Part shown: positions 1-10,001 of the stretch, one piece after another
Position numbering within the stretch: position 1 is the first letter of the stretch
How the letters are laid out: the number at the start of each line of letters is the position of its first letter
Source of the DNA: Conidiobolus incongruus B7586
Taxonomy: Eukaryota > Entomophthoromycota > Entomophthoromycetes > Entomophthorales > Conidiobolaceae
Direction: 5' to 3'
Length of the DNA stretch: 18,296 nt
Assembly (NCBI GenBank): GCA_000697335.1
Contig: JNEM01015309.1
Location: 1-18,296, forward strand
Notes under the pieces: model-generated
Told to the model about the DNA's origin: nothing
The model's input: the letters and a program-made list of their open reading frames with translations, nothing else
Database searches by the model: none
Translations under genes and position numbers: made by a program

Positions 1-597
1 TAATAAAAACAAAGGTTTTTATAATTAATACTTATAATTAATTGATTTTAAACTTTTTTATATAATTTTTTACCTAATTATAAAATAAAGTTATTAGTTA
101 AAATAAATTAAATTTTTTAATAAATTATAATTAAATATTATTAAATTTTAATTAATAATATTATATAGTTTTTATATTTAATATATTAAGGAAAGTTAAT
201 TAATATTACCATTGAATTAAAAAATGGGAAATTTTTTAATTTTTGATTTTTCAAATATATTATTAGTTTAAAATAAAAAATAAATATAAAATAAATAAAA
301 AAAATATTTTTTTGAATTATATATAATTATATAACTATTTTTTATAATTAGTTCTTTAATTTGATTATATTTAAACTAAATAATAACTATCAAAAGTTTT
401 TTATTTTGATATTAATAAAACTTAATCATAAACCCTTTAAAATCATTTAAAATTTATAAATAACCTTTAATAATAGAGTATTATTTAAATTAATAATTTA
501 ATATTAGGTAAATTATTTTAAAGTTAAGAGAGAAATTACTTAAAACCTATTATAATCTAAAAAACTAATTTTAATTATCATTTTTTTAATTATTAAT
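1..597. other. Extremely AT-rich stretch without a gene
   Basis: Almost only A and T, dominated by TTA/TAA-type words, with stops in all frames and no reading frame of useful length. No CpG dinucleotide is visible. It may be the left part of the decayed repeat that follows, but I found no transposase similarity or terminal repeat here. Confidence 0.5.
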
Positions 598-1420
598 AAA
601 GTAAAAAAATATATTGAAAAGTACCTGTTTATTTCAATTAAAGAACTATCAAGAAAATTTAATATTAGCTATATAAGTATTTTATATATATTAAAGTTTA
701 AATTAAAATTAATTATTATATAAAATAAATATCAAATAATTTAATTAAAGTTTGGAAAAAGTTAAAATAGCTATTATTAAATAAAACTTACTAAGGTATA
801 ATTAAAAACTAAAGCTTTTATAATAAATTATTATTATTGATAAATTTTAAGTTCTTTTATATAATTTTTTATTAAATATTAATTAAAATGTTAAATTAAA
901 TTAAATTAACCCCTATTCATAAATTCCTTTAAATAAATACTTTATTGATAAGCAAATATTAATTGTTATAATAGATAATAATAGTATATGTTATCTTTAT
1001 TTAGTTTTTAAAGGAAAATTAATTAATAATAGATTTATTTTTTTAAATTAAACTATTTTATATTAGTATTTTCAATATCATTTAAAAAATCTTATTATTT
1101 TATATGATAATTATAAAATACATAAATTTAAAGTTATAAAAAATATTTTAATTAAAAATAACTAGAAAAAACTACCAAATCTAATATATTCTTTAGATTA
1201 TAAACTATATAACTATAATTGTTTTAAGTAATTAAAAAACTAACTTATAAGAAAAAAAATTTTTGTAGGAAAATTTAATTAATTTGTAAAATATTAAATT
1301 TTAGTTTTTAATAAAATAAACTATTTTTTAAATATTAGATCTTTGTTAAAAATATAGCAAAAAATTATTAGAAATAAAAGAAATTATTAATTTTATATTA
1401 TATATTTATTTTTACTTATT
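598..1420 (+). mobile_element. Decayed Tc1/mariner-type transposase (DNA transposon relic)
   Basis: Translated on the plus strand in pieces, this stretch reads like a Tc1/mariner (DDE_3) transposase. Near 601-700 is a helix-turn-helix segment (VKKYIEKYLF, then ISIKELSRKFNISYISILYI). From about 1073 comes LKNLIILYDNYKIHKFKVIK, which resembles the second catalytic Asp segment of the family (usually DN..IHK.K.V). A further 34 residues on is the position of the third catalytic residue, within SLDYKLYN where the family has SPDLNPIE. Prolines of that motif have become Leu (CCN to CTN), the third catalytic residue is Asn, and several family Trp or Gln positions are stops, as expected from C-to-T and G-to-A decay. 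The two recognisable parts lie in different frames. Element ends and terminal inverted repeats were not found. It is dead; the exact subfamily is uncertain. Confidence 0.62.
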
Positions 1421-2087
1421 ATATTTTAAAATATATATTGTTTGATCATAAAAATTCCCATTATTTAAATTACAAAGTAATATTTTAATCAAAATTCATA
1501 TATCATTAAAGGATAATTTATTAATCAAAAAATAAAGTAAAATAATATATATTGTTTCAATTTTATTATTCACATATCTATTTAATATTTATTATTTTCA
1601 AAATAATAAATTAGATAAAATAAAAATTTAAGAATTTCTTATTTTTTTTTGTTTTTGAAATAATATTTTGATAAGCTTGTTTTTATTACTTATTGATTAT
1701 TTTTAAATAAATGTATAAAAAATTTTCAAAGTCAAAAAAAATTATATTTTGACTCTAGACAAAATGTTAAAAATATAAAGTTCATATTTTAAATATCAGG
1801 TTATATATATATATGTATATATATTAGGTAAAATTTTAAAAAATACATTGAATAATTTTATGGTTTATATTATATATTGTAATATTTTATGAATTGAAAT
1901 ATTTTCAATTGTTATAATAATCCAACTTAAAAATTGATTTCAACTTAATAACCTGGTAAAACATTAAACAGTTTATTTATGAATACTTAAATTAATACTA
2001 AGAATGAATCAAAGTACCTGATGATAATCAACGAATGATTAATACTTTGAATAAACGAGGTTAAAATTACAAATGTAATTAGGTGAG
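1421..2087. other. AT-rich spacer downstream of the Set9 gene
   Basis: No gene is supported. The region continues the A/T-dominated composition and contains a short TA microsatellite near 1802-1825. CpG reappears only near 2030, just before the Set9 3' end. The Set9 transcript terminator and poly(A) site should lie in the right-hand part, but no specific signal stands out. Confidence 0.5.
1802..1825. repeat. (TA)n microsatellite
   Basis: Run of TA dinucleotides interrupted by a single G near the middle. Simple sequence repeat; no function inferred. Confidence 0.7.
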
Positions 2088-5000
2088 CTATTTTTTGATC
2101 TTTTTTGATTTTGTAATAAGATGAGGAGTTTGTCTTTTAGGCGGATGGTTGGGCATAGATGTATGATCATGAGATATAAAGTGATCATATATAGTTTTTC
2201 TGTATTTCTTATTGCAGATTTTAGGAGGTGGAATAGGATGCATTGTTTTGAGAACTTTTGGTAACTCTTCGTCTAGAATTAAGTTAGTAGGGCGAATCCA
2301 CTCGTCAAATTTACGCCCCCATTTAGGATAATGTACATAATAATATAAACCATGTCGAATAGGATTATCTAAAAATTCTATATCTCTGATAACTGCATTC
2401 TCAATCTTCTTAGGACTTCGAGGATCCCAAACATGCACTGGAGTATTGATCGGATAAGTGTACTTGCGCAAACATGCTCTTCCGAAGGGTCTAATACCAG
2501 TGAGAACCATCTCTTTTCTCCATTCAGGCCAAGGTAGATTCAGAGGAACGATTCCATAATCTAAAAATGCACAAGCTTTTCGATAAGCAGGATCATGGGC
2601 CAATGACGGATCCATCTCCAAGCACTTAGCATATGTACCATATGGTGGGGTAAACAAACGAATATCATCGATAGAGCAAACAGAATAGGAGCTATCTTCA
2701 AAATAGCGGACAAGACGCATTCCAGGAGGAGGTCCATTCGGGTAGCCCATTGTGTCATCCACCTCGGCATCTGGGACCAAAATGGCAGGCCACCAAGGAG
2801 TTGGTTTGTCTTCAAGAGGATCCACCAAGACTGCAATTCGGGATTGCAACATATGAACAGGTATAGTATCGTTGAAGTTATGAGATTTGATACTGTTGGT
2901 TAATAGTCTATGGTTGTGGAGAGAATAAAAACGATTATATCGTCTTGAATCAGGTTGGTGATCATTGGCTTCTATATCAACTAGCTCTGCGTCATTTGAT
3001 GAGATGTTTTGACTTGGTAATAAAGATTTGATGATATTATCCACAGACTGTGGAGCCGGTTCTGTAGGGGAGGATAGTATATGAATTGGTAATTGGGACT
3101 GAGATTCGTTTTTCTGATTCACTTCACCCAAACGAGGTTTAGTGATTTTCAGCGTGATTTTTAAAGGATTAGGAGATGATGAACGAATGATTTGAATGTT
3201 TGGTATTGGTTTGATGTCTGAGTTGGTGGAAGGGCCAGAAGAGATTGATGATTCTGTGGGATGTGCTAAGAGGTGAGAGCTGTTGAAATTCGCATTTGGA
3301 GGTAATTTGGGAAATGTAGGATGAGATTGGGGCAAATTTGAATTGTATTCAAGCACCTTATTCAACAGGGCTGAGTCTGTTGCATCATTAGTATCATCTA
3401 TCATGGTTGGTTCATGTTTCAAAGAATGTGGTTGATGGAAAGATCTAAGTTGCTGATCATAATAAGTAGATAAAAGGGCAGGCTGTAGAGTCTCAAACTC
3501 TGATGAAATGAGAGCCTCAGTGGGAACTTGACTAGATGGAGCTGCGTTCTTGACTGGGCTATTAAAGCTTGGTTTAATCTGGTTATTTGCTTTCCCTTGG
3601 ATATGATCGTCAGCTATCTCCGTAATTGCATTTGAAACATTGATAGATATCTTGGAAATGTTCTCCTGAATACGTTCAAACTTAGTCGTTAAAGCAATTT
3701 GCTTGTCAACTTCCAACGCAGCCTTAGAGGCAGCTGACATAGAAGGATCAAGAGCAGCCTTAGCAATACGGGTGCGGCGAGTAGTAGAAGTGATATTTGA
3801 AAAATCTTTGACATATTCGTTGAAGAATTGTACCAAACATCTATTAGGGTCTTTGACTGTCTCGGGGCGAACAGGCCAGACTGTGCCAAACAGTCGGAAA
3901 TGTCTCAAACATCTTTGGCAAACTGAAGGATCCGAGCTACGAACAGATGTAAATAAAATTGGATTGGTGCACCATTCACATGCAGGTGGTGATGAATCAA
4001 CTGTGTCAATTGGTATGTCATCACCTGGAGCGACGGAGGTTGTAACTGAAGATGGAGATGGTGGCTTTAAATTTTGGTTTGGATTGGAGTTGAGTTGTTG
4101 AATGTCTTGTTTAACAGATGGACCAACATCACTAACATCATCTGCAATGGAACAAGGAGAGGCAATGGCGCTTGTTTGAGTTGCCATGTTAATGGGAGTA
4201 GGAGTGGTGCTTCTTCGCTGTCTACTGGCTTTTGATCGAAAGTTATATCTTCTTTTAGGGGAAGATTTTTTAGACGACTCAGGAGTATTAGATTTTTCTA
4301 GTCTACATTGGGAGCAAAGACAATCCTTATTATCATCGCCGAAATATGAGTCCGAATAATATACAGTAATTTCATCACCAGCTTTAATATGTTTGATCAC
4401 TTTAAAGGTAATTGATTGTGCACCCGCAGCGCTAAATTCGCAATTCGGATCACAATCATGATTAACAAATCTAGCAGGACCAAGGAAGAGACAATCAGAT
4501 CCTTTGCGATGAGAATAAAGTATTGAAAAATCTCTAGTTTCAGTCTCAAGCCATCTGCGATCTTCTTCGGTTAAGGTTACGATAGACCCAGTACAGTTCT
4601 GTATGATATCACCTGGCTTATAATCCTTAGTAGCTATTACGCAGCCATCTCTAGTTTCATTAATATAATAATTAGAGCGAATTTCATACGAATTTTGGGG
4701 ACGATTCGCTAAAAAATCTCTATACGCGGTAGTTTCAGAGTATTCAAAACCCGAATTTTCTAGATAAACCATAAGATATCTCTGACAATGGCTAAATCAA
4801 AAATTAGAAACTAATAGTATTGGTAAAAAATTAAAAACTTAAAATCTTACTTGACAAAAGCTTTTACTTGTTCTTTTGTTTTTCCTTTTAGCATTTGAGA
4901 TATTTTGGGAATTCTAAAACCAATAATTAATATGCTAAAATTCATTAAGAAAAAAAAATAGAATTACTGAAGAACTTTATATGTTGCAGTGATTAAATCG

Positions 5001-5164
5001 TTGTGCTTAATTACAGATTTTAATACATTATCTATTTTGTTTTTTTCTATTTTTAAACTAGTAGAATGAGGCTGGATTTTAATAGTTTTAAACCATAAAA
5101 AACATTGGTCTACAAACATTTCACAAAGCAAATCATCATATTCGGCATAAGTTAAAAAGTCCAT
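2088..5164 (-). CDS. set9: Histone H4-K20 methyltransferase, Set9/SUV4-20 family, with PWWP and chromo-barrel domains
   Basis: Three exons (5164-4968, 4913-4851, 4791-2088) give 987 residues. Residues 1-93 match the helical N-terminal domain of the family (AEYDDLL, then VDQCFLWFKTIK). The SET domain follows (about 124-250) with FLGPARFVNHDCDPNC ending at 204, SYFGDD near 235 and post-SET cysteines in CLCSQC (244-249). A basic, NLS-like stretch lies at 259-281. A fungal Set9-type zinc motif (CEWC at 358-361, CQRC at 378-381, then HFRLFGTVWP) comes next. After a roughly 350-residue Ser/Pro-rich linker come a PWWP domain (about 736-801, literal PWWP at 752-755) and a chromo-barrel (about 871-928) with HYPKW...DEW. 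The tail is basic. The protein should methylate nucleosomal H4K20 with AdoMet in the nucleus. An in-frame stop precedes the ATG at 5164. S. pombe Set9 is about half this length and uses a separate PWWP protein, Pdp1. Family assignment is firm; exon joins are inferred from splice sites and homology. Confidence 0.92.
4792..4850 (-). other. Set9 intron 2 (59 bp)
   Basis: Donor GTAAGA, branch-like CTAAT about 15 bases before the acceptor, acceptor ATTTAG. Splicing yields KAFVNHCQRYLMVYL, which aligns with the HLRRYVNIYLPDCPFE-type stretch that leads into the SET domain in fungal Set9. Confidence 0.82.
4914..4967 (-). other. Set9 intron 1 (54 bp)
   Basis: Donor GTAATT after 4968 and acceptor TTTTAG ending at 4914. 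Removing it avoids a stop one codon later and joins KVL-Q to IPKISQMLKGKT in phase, matching the second part of the SUV4-20 N-terminal domain. Confidence 0.8.
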
Positions 5165-7560
5165 TATTAATGTTTACCTCTTTGAAGTGTAATTTACATT
5201 AATATATGAACAAATTAATCTTAATATATTAGTACTATATTTAAAAATATTGTATTAAGTATAAGTATGTTTTAAATAAAATAATACAAAATGATTAATT
5301 AAATAATATCTTAAGTGAAAAGAATATTTTGAAATTAAATTCTTGAAATATAATATAAATGTTTTTGTTGTTTTTGATTTATCCAATAAATTTAATTTAT
5401 TCGGATAACCTGGAATATTTATTTGACTTTCAAATTCTAATTATGATATCATAACCATTGTTTACCAGATATGCCTTCACTTTTCATCACACTATTACCA
5501 AATTGATTACTAAGTTTCATTATTTAATTAAAAATATATTAATGATTCCTTAAATAACTATTATTGAAGTTTATCTAATAATAAAGAGTAGGGTTATACT
5601 TATATTTTATATTATTAAAAATTACTTGATGTTGAATGTCATTCATATATAAACATTATTAAATAAATCCATTTTTATGAATATTATCTATAGATTTGTA
5701 ATAGATCTTGGCACTTTTAAAACAATAGTTTTTGCTTGATAGATATTTTAAAAAATTCATATTTGTAAATACTTATAAAATTTAAACAACTCTAATATTT
5801 AATATTGCTAAGTTATTATATTTATTGATTGACTTAAATTTAATGATTTAATAAAATATATTTTATTTTGTGCAAGTATATTGAATATCATACATTTTTA
5901 TTTGTAATACAAAGATTTGATTTTTGTGATTTTAGTGAATTTAGTATTTATAATCATTTAATAGACATTCAATTCACATTCCATAATTTATTTTGAACAT
6001 AATATTAAACATGAAAATATTACTTATTCAAAAAATATTTTATAAAATTATTAATATATTTTAGATTCAAAATCATAGTCAATAATCTAACTATTTGAAG
6101 TTATATACTATGCGAATAGAAAATCAATGAAATACTTTCATTTATATCAAATATAAAGCTATCAACTCTTATAAATTATTGATGATAGTAACACATAGAT
6201 TCTTATTATTCAAATAAATTGTCAACGACATAATATATATGTATCATAATTATTCAAATTATATTTCAAACTATTGAATTTATATAATATTAAATGATTA
6301 TACATATTCAACATTGGATATACTGATTTTAAATATAAAATGATGTTATATAATAAATATATAACATTTAATTATTTTTATTTAGTTACAATTTATTTAT
6401 GTGTGATTATAGTGTTCTATTTTATTTACAAATTTTTGGATTTGATACAATTAAATATATATTAAAACTGAAAATTATGAATTATCATAACTACTATTAA
6501 ATAAATATATAAATTAATTATAAATATTAATATTACAGCTTGTATAATTGTGTATTATGTATTAAAACTAAATTCCAAAGAAATCAACCCTAAATGATGA
6601 TTTAATATTGTCCAAAATAAGGTTTTTAAATAAATTTTATATAGAACTATTGGACTAAATCCAATTTAATCCAATATAAAATATAGTTGTTTCGGGTTGA
6701 TTTCATAGTAAAGATTTCTATAATTCGAAAACGTTGAATATTGTATATATTACTACTCTAATGTTATCCATATTGACTTTCAACAATATAACTATTCAGA
6801 ATGATTTAATTCATTGTTATTTGAATATTAGTATCAATACTCCTCCAATAATCAAATGTAATGGTTTATAATAAAAATTTGCTTTACACTTAATATGGAT
6901 TCAAAATATATCACAATAGATCAATATATATAACTTCAATGATGTTTAATAATAGAATCCCAATATTGATATTTTTAACAATTTTAGTTTTGAATAATAT
7001 ATATAATGTGTAAACCTTTACCTTAGTAATTAACGTTGAACCGAATTAATATTGTATCTTTTGAACCAAAAAATTGATTTTAAAAACGGTCTTTTGAAGT
7101 ATAATCGTTTTTTATTATTTGAATTTGTGCTGATTCATAGTAATAAATTAATAATTTTTGAAACCAAAAATAAAATCCAAACTAAAAATAAATATTTGCA
7201 AGTATGAACAGTATTTGTTAATATAGCATAAAAGACTAAATTATAGAACTATTATTTTGTGATTGGTTTAAAAAATAAATACATCATATGTCTAAAAATA
7301 TAATTTTAATAGATATGTTGATTGATTTTTTTAATGACAATATTATTAATAAATGTTATTAATAATATTTAATAGTACTTATGATAATGGACTATTTACT
7401 ATAAAGGGCTCAATAACATTCTAGGTTGGATATTTAATCAAGTATAATAACAAATATGATGATTAGCTCTGTTATAATACCAATGTGATTTATTTTCTAT
7501 GGGTTATTTGCTAAATTGATTATATTGTCTATTAAATTTGATCAAGTGCCAAATCATGGA
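5165..7560. other. Long intergenic region between divergent genes
   Basis: About 2.4 kb of AT-rich DNA between the divergently transcribed Set9 and serine dehydratase genes. No reading frame longer than chance and no RNA gene was recognised. Unlike the first 2 kb of the window it keeps scattered CpGs (for example near 5401, 6222, 6694, 6730, 7034), so it does not look like the same decayed repeat. It holds the fold-back repeat near 6.6 kb and must contain the Set9 promoter, for which I see no clear TATA box. Confidence 0.5.
6580..6704. repeat. Fold-back inverted repeat (possible MITE-like relic)
   Basis: The 11-bp arm GAAATCAACCC (6580-6590) is repeated exactly in reverse complement as GGGTTGATTTC (6694-6704), 103 bp apart. 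Inside is a second short palindrome, ATTGGA (6649-6654) facing TCCAAT (6660-6665), followed by a further TCCAAT. The nested arrangement could be a small non-autonomous element or a structured transcript. Target-site duplications were not identified. Confidence 0.4.
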
Positions 7561-7789
7561 CAATGAACATCATATGACTTCATGGTGATGAGTTCAAATT
7601 ATTTGCCCAAATTTTGCGTCATTCGTATGGGAAATTCCATCTATGACAGCCACCTAACTAAACTTATTACCAAATACTGTCAGGCAAAATGGCCTGCATT
7701 GAGATTCGGACCATATTTGTTAATCCATTCACTCTGTAACCAAATACACATATCCATGGAAAAACGATAGGAGAAATGGGTGGTTGCAC
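7561..7789 (+). promoter_or_regulatory. GC-richer upstream block of the serine dehydratase gene
   Basis: Composition rises clearly above the flanking intergenic DNA just upstream of the TATA box. It includes TGCGTCAT (7615-7622; reverse complement ATGACGCA, similar to an ATF/CREB-type bZIP half-site) and a near-palindrome TGGGAAATTCCA. A 62-codon frame here has no recognisable content. I read the block as upstream regulatory sequence, with specific factor sites unproven. Confidence 0.35.
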
Positions 7790-7797
7790 TATAAATA
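7790..7797 (+). promoter_or_regulatory. TATA box of the serine dehydratase gene
   Basis: TATAAATA, 138 bp upstream of the ATG at 7935, in an otherwise GC-richer context. The distance implies a 5' leader of roughly 110 bases. Confidence 0.55.
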
Positions 7798-7934
7798 CAA
7801 ATAAAATCTTTCCCTATCCATTTATTTATCTTATCAAAGGAGAGATTAGATCTATTCCTAATATTGCTTTATCTAATCAATTTCATATATAATATAAATT
7901 TACTTGAATAATACCTAACTTCTCCAGATTAACA

Positions 7935-10001
7935 ATGCTTCCATTATGTCGCACTTTTAATAAGTCAACGAATATCAGGCTGCTTTCCACCAAACGACTC
8001 AATAGTTGCCTATTGAATCAGTCAACGAAATTAGCCTTTAGTTTTAATTCACAACCTTACACCCTCCAACCTACCAGCTTAAGCCAAACTATCCGATGCT
8101 TACAAACCAGATCTCAACTCCATAACCAAGCTCAAGAACAAACTTCAAGTAATGAATCTACACCTGAAGTAATTCTGATCCTTGTTTTATTCGATATTTT
8201 TCTAACGTACCTTCTAGAGTGAACAACCTCATCACGCTGTCGTGTCTACTTTTGACTTGTTTTCTATTGGTATTGGTCCCTCTTCCAGGTGAGTAGAATA
8301 TCTTGTTTTTAATTTGATCTTTTCTTACGAAAGCAATTTCAATCCTATGCACTTTTGATTAAAAAGAATTACACTCTGAGCACTTATACTCTCTAGTATA
8401 ACAGGCAACATAAAAGATCACTAACTTGCTCAGCTAAATATTTCGATCAATATCAAATCCCTTTTTAAATATTATGGCTGACCATTTATTAATTTAGTCA
8501 CACTGTTGGGCCTATGAGAGCAGGTAAAATTTTTGTTAACGACTTGGTAGAGCACAATATCTTGGAAAAAGTTCATATGATTCGCGTAGACCTCTACGGC
8601 TCGTTGGCTCTCACTGGTGTTGGTCACGGTACTCCCAATGCCATTTTAATGGGATTAGAAGGCGAAGCACCGGAAACCGTTGAAACCAGTACAATTATTG
8701 GTCGTGTGGAAGCTATGAATGAAACCAAGTCCATTCAACTCAATGCTACACGTCGTATTAAATTTGATCCAGAAAGAGATGTTGTATTCCACCACTTTGA
8801 ATCTCTACCACAGCATCCTAACGGTATGAGAATTACTGTCATGGACGAAAATGGTGACATGCTTGCTACCAATGAATATTTTTCAGTTGGTGGTGGTTTC
8901 GTAGTGAATGAGGCTACCCAGGTGAACCATGGCGAAAACATGTATTATAAGAGTTATGAACCTACTCAAATCACCGTTGGAAGAAAACAGCAAGATGCAG
9001 TAATTGCCACTTTGCCATTTATTAATGGCGAGGATTTGGCCAATATTTGCAACAGAGAGGAAATGACCATTGCTCAAGTGGTATACGAAAATGAATTAAG
9101 ATGGAGAGACCCTGAATCTATCAAAAAGGGGATTATGGCCATTTGGGAAACCATGGATGGCTCTATTCGAAACGGCTGCTTATCAGAAGAAGTTCTTCTT
9201 CCTGGAAGACTCAAGGTTCGTCGCAGAGCTCCTAATTTGTACCAAAAATTAACTCGTGGTTTATTCAACATGACTCCTTCTTCATCTCCATCAAATAACT
9301 CTACAAAATCCTCTTCAGTCAAGCCATCTTCTGGAACTGCTTTATCTAACCGAGAAAACCATCCCCTAGCTCCTTCTGGCCGTCATAAGCAAGCTAAGAG
9401 AATGGTTTTGCCAGCTCTTGATTACTTGTCGGTGTATGCCATTGCTGTTAACGAAGAAAACGCTGCTGGGGGAAGAGTTGTCACTGCACCTACCAATGGT
9501 GCCTCAGGAGTTATTCCAGCCGTACTCAAGTATTACTTGGAATTCATTTCTGTTGATCCTGAAAGAGATATTATGGAATTTTTACTTACTGCCGCTGCCA
9601 TCGGTATGTTGTTTAAGCGTGGTGCCAGTATTTCAGCTGCCGAAATGGGATGCCAGGGTGAAGTTGGTGTTGCATGCAGTATGAGTGCTGCTGCTTTCGC
9701 TTCTGTAATGGGTGGTACTGTTGAGCAGGTTTTGAACGCTGCCGAAATTGGAATGGAGCATAACTTGGGACTTACCTGCGATCCTATTGATGGATTGGTC
9801 CAAATCCCTTGTATTGAACGTAATGCTTTGGGTGCTGTCAAGGCTGTTACAGCAGCTCAATTAGCTCTGAATGGAGATGGCCACCATCGTGTCTCTTTGG
9901 ATCAAGTTATTGAATCAATGAGACAGACTGGTGTTGATATGATGTCCAAGTATAAAGAAACATCTCAAGGAGGTCTCGCAGTTAATGTGCCTGTATGCTA
10001 A
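7935..10001 (+). CDS. L-serine dehydratase, iron-sulfur (bacterial SdaA-like), probably mitochondrial
   Basis: Three exons (7935-8168, 8218-8288, 8498-10001) encode 602 residues. The enzyme deaminates L-serine to pyruvate and ammonia with a [4Fe-4S] cluster rather than PLP. Residues 1 to about 70 are rich in Arg, Ser and Gln with almost no acidic residues, like a mitochondrial presequence. The beta domain begins at [20 protein letters not shown], a hallmark of the family. The catalytic domain contains [33 protein letters not shown] and [13 protein letters not shown]. Candidate cluster ligands Cys487, Cys529 and Cys540 have spacings of 42 and 11, as I recall for the Legionella enzyme (343/385/396). 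The last residue is Cys602, 62 after the third ligand, as in its tail-in-mouth Cys458. A Ser-rich insert of about 45 residues (near 360-400) separates the domains. Most yeasts use a PLP enzyme instead. Confident in family; location inferred. Confidence 0.93.
8169..8217 (+). other. Serine dehydratase intron 1 (49 bp)
   Basis: Donor GTAATT directly after the GAA codon ending at 8168, branch-like TCTAAC near 8201, acceptor TTCTAG ending at 8217. Phase 0. Without splicing the first reading frame runs into a non-homologous tail and stops. Confidence 0.83.
8289..8497 (+). other. Serine dehydratase intron 2 (209 bp)
   Basis: Donor GTGAGT, branch-like CTGAC near 8479, acceptor ATTTAG ending at 8497. 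It splits one Ser codon inside the GPSSSHTVGP motif (AG before, T after). Joining restores the motif exactly, which makes this junction secure. Confidence 0.9.

Noticed and set aside
7582-7770. 62-codon plus-strand frame upstream of serine dehydratase
   Set aside because: No family resemblance and no continuation by splicing into the next gene. It lies just upstream of a TATA box in promoter-like DNA, so it is read as regulatory sequence.
8158-8352. Minus-strand frame across the serine dehydratase introns
   Set aside because: Overlaps secure plus-strand exons and splice sites and has no similarity to any family.
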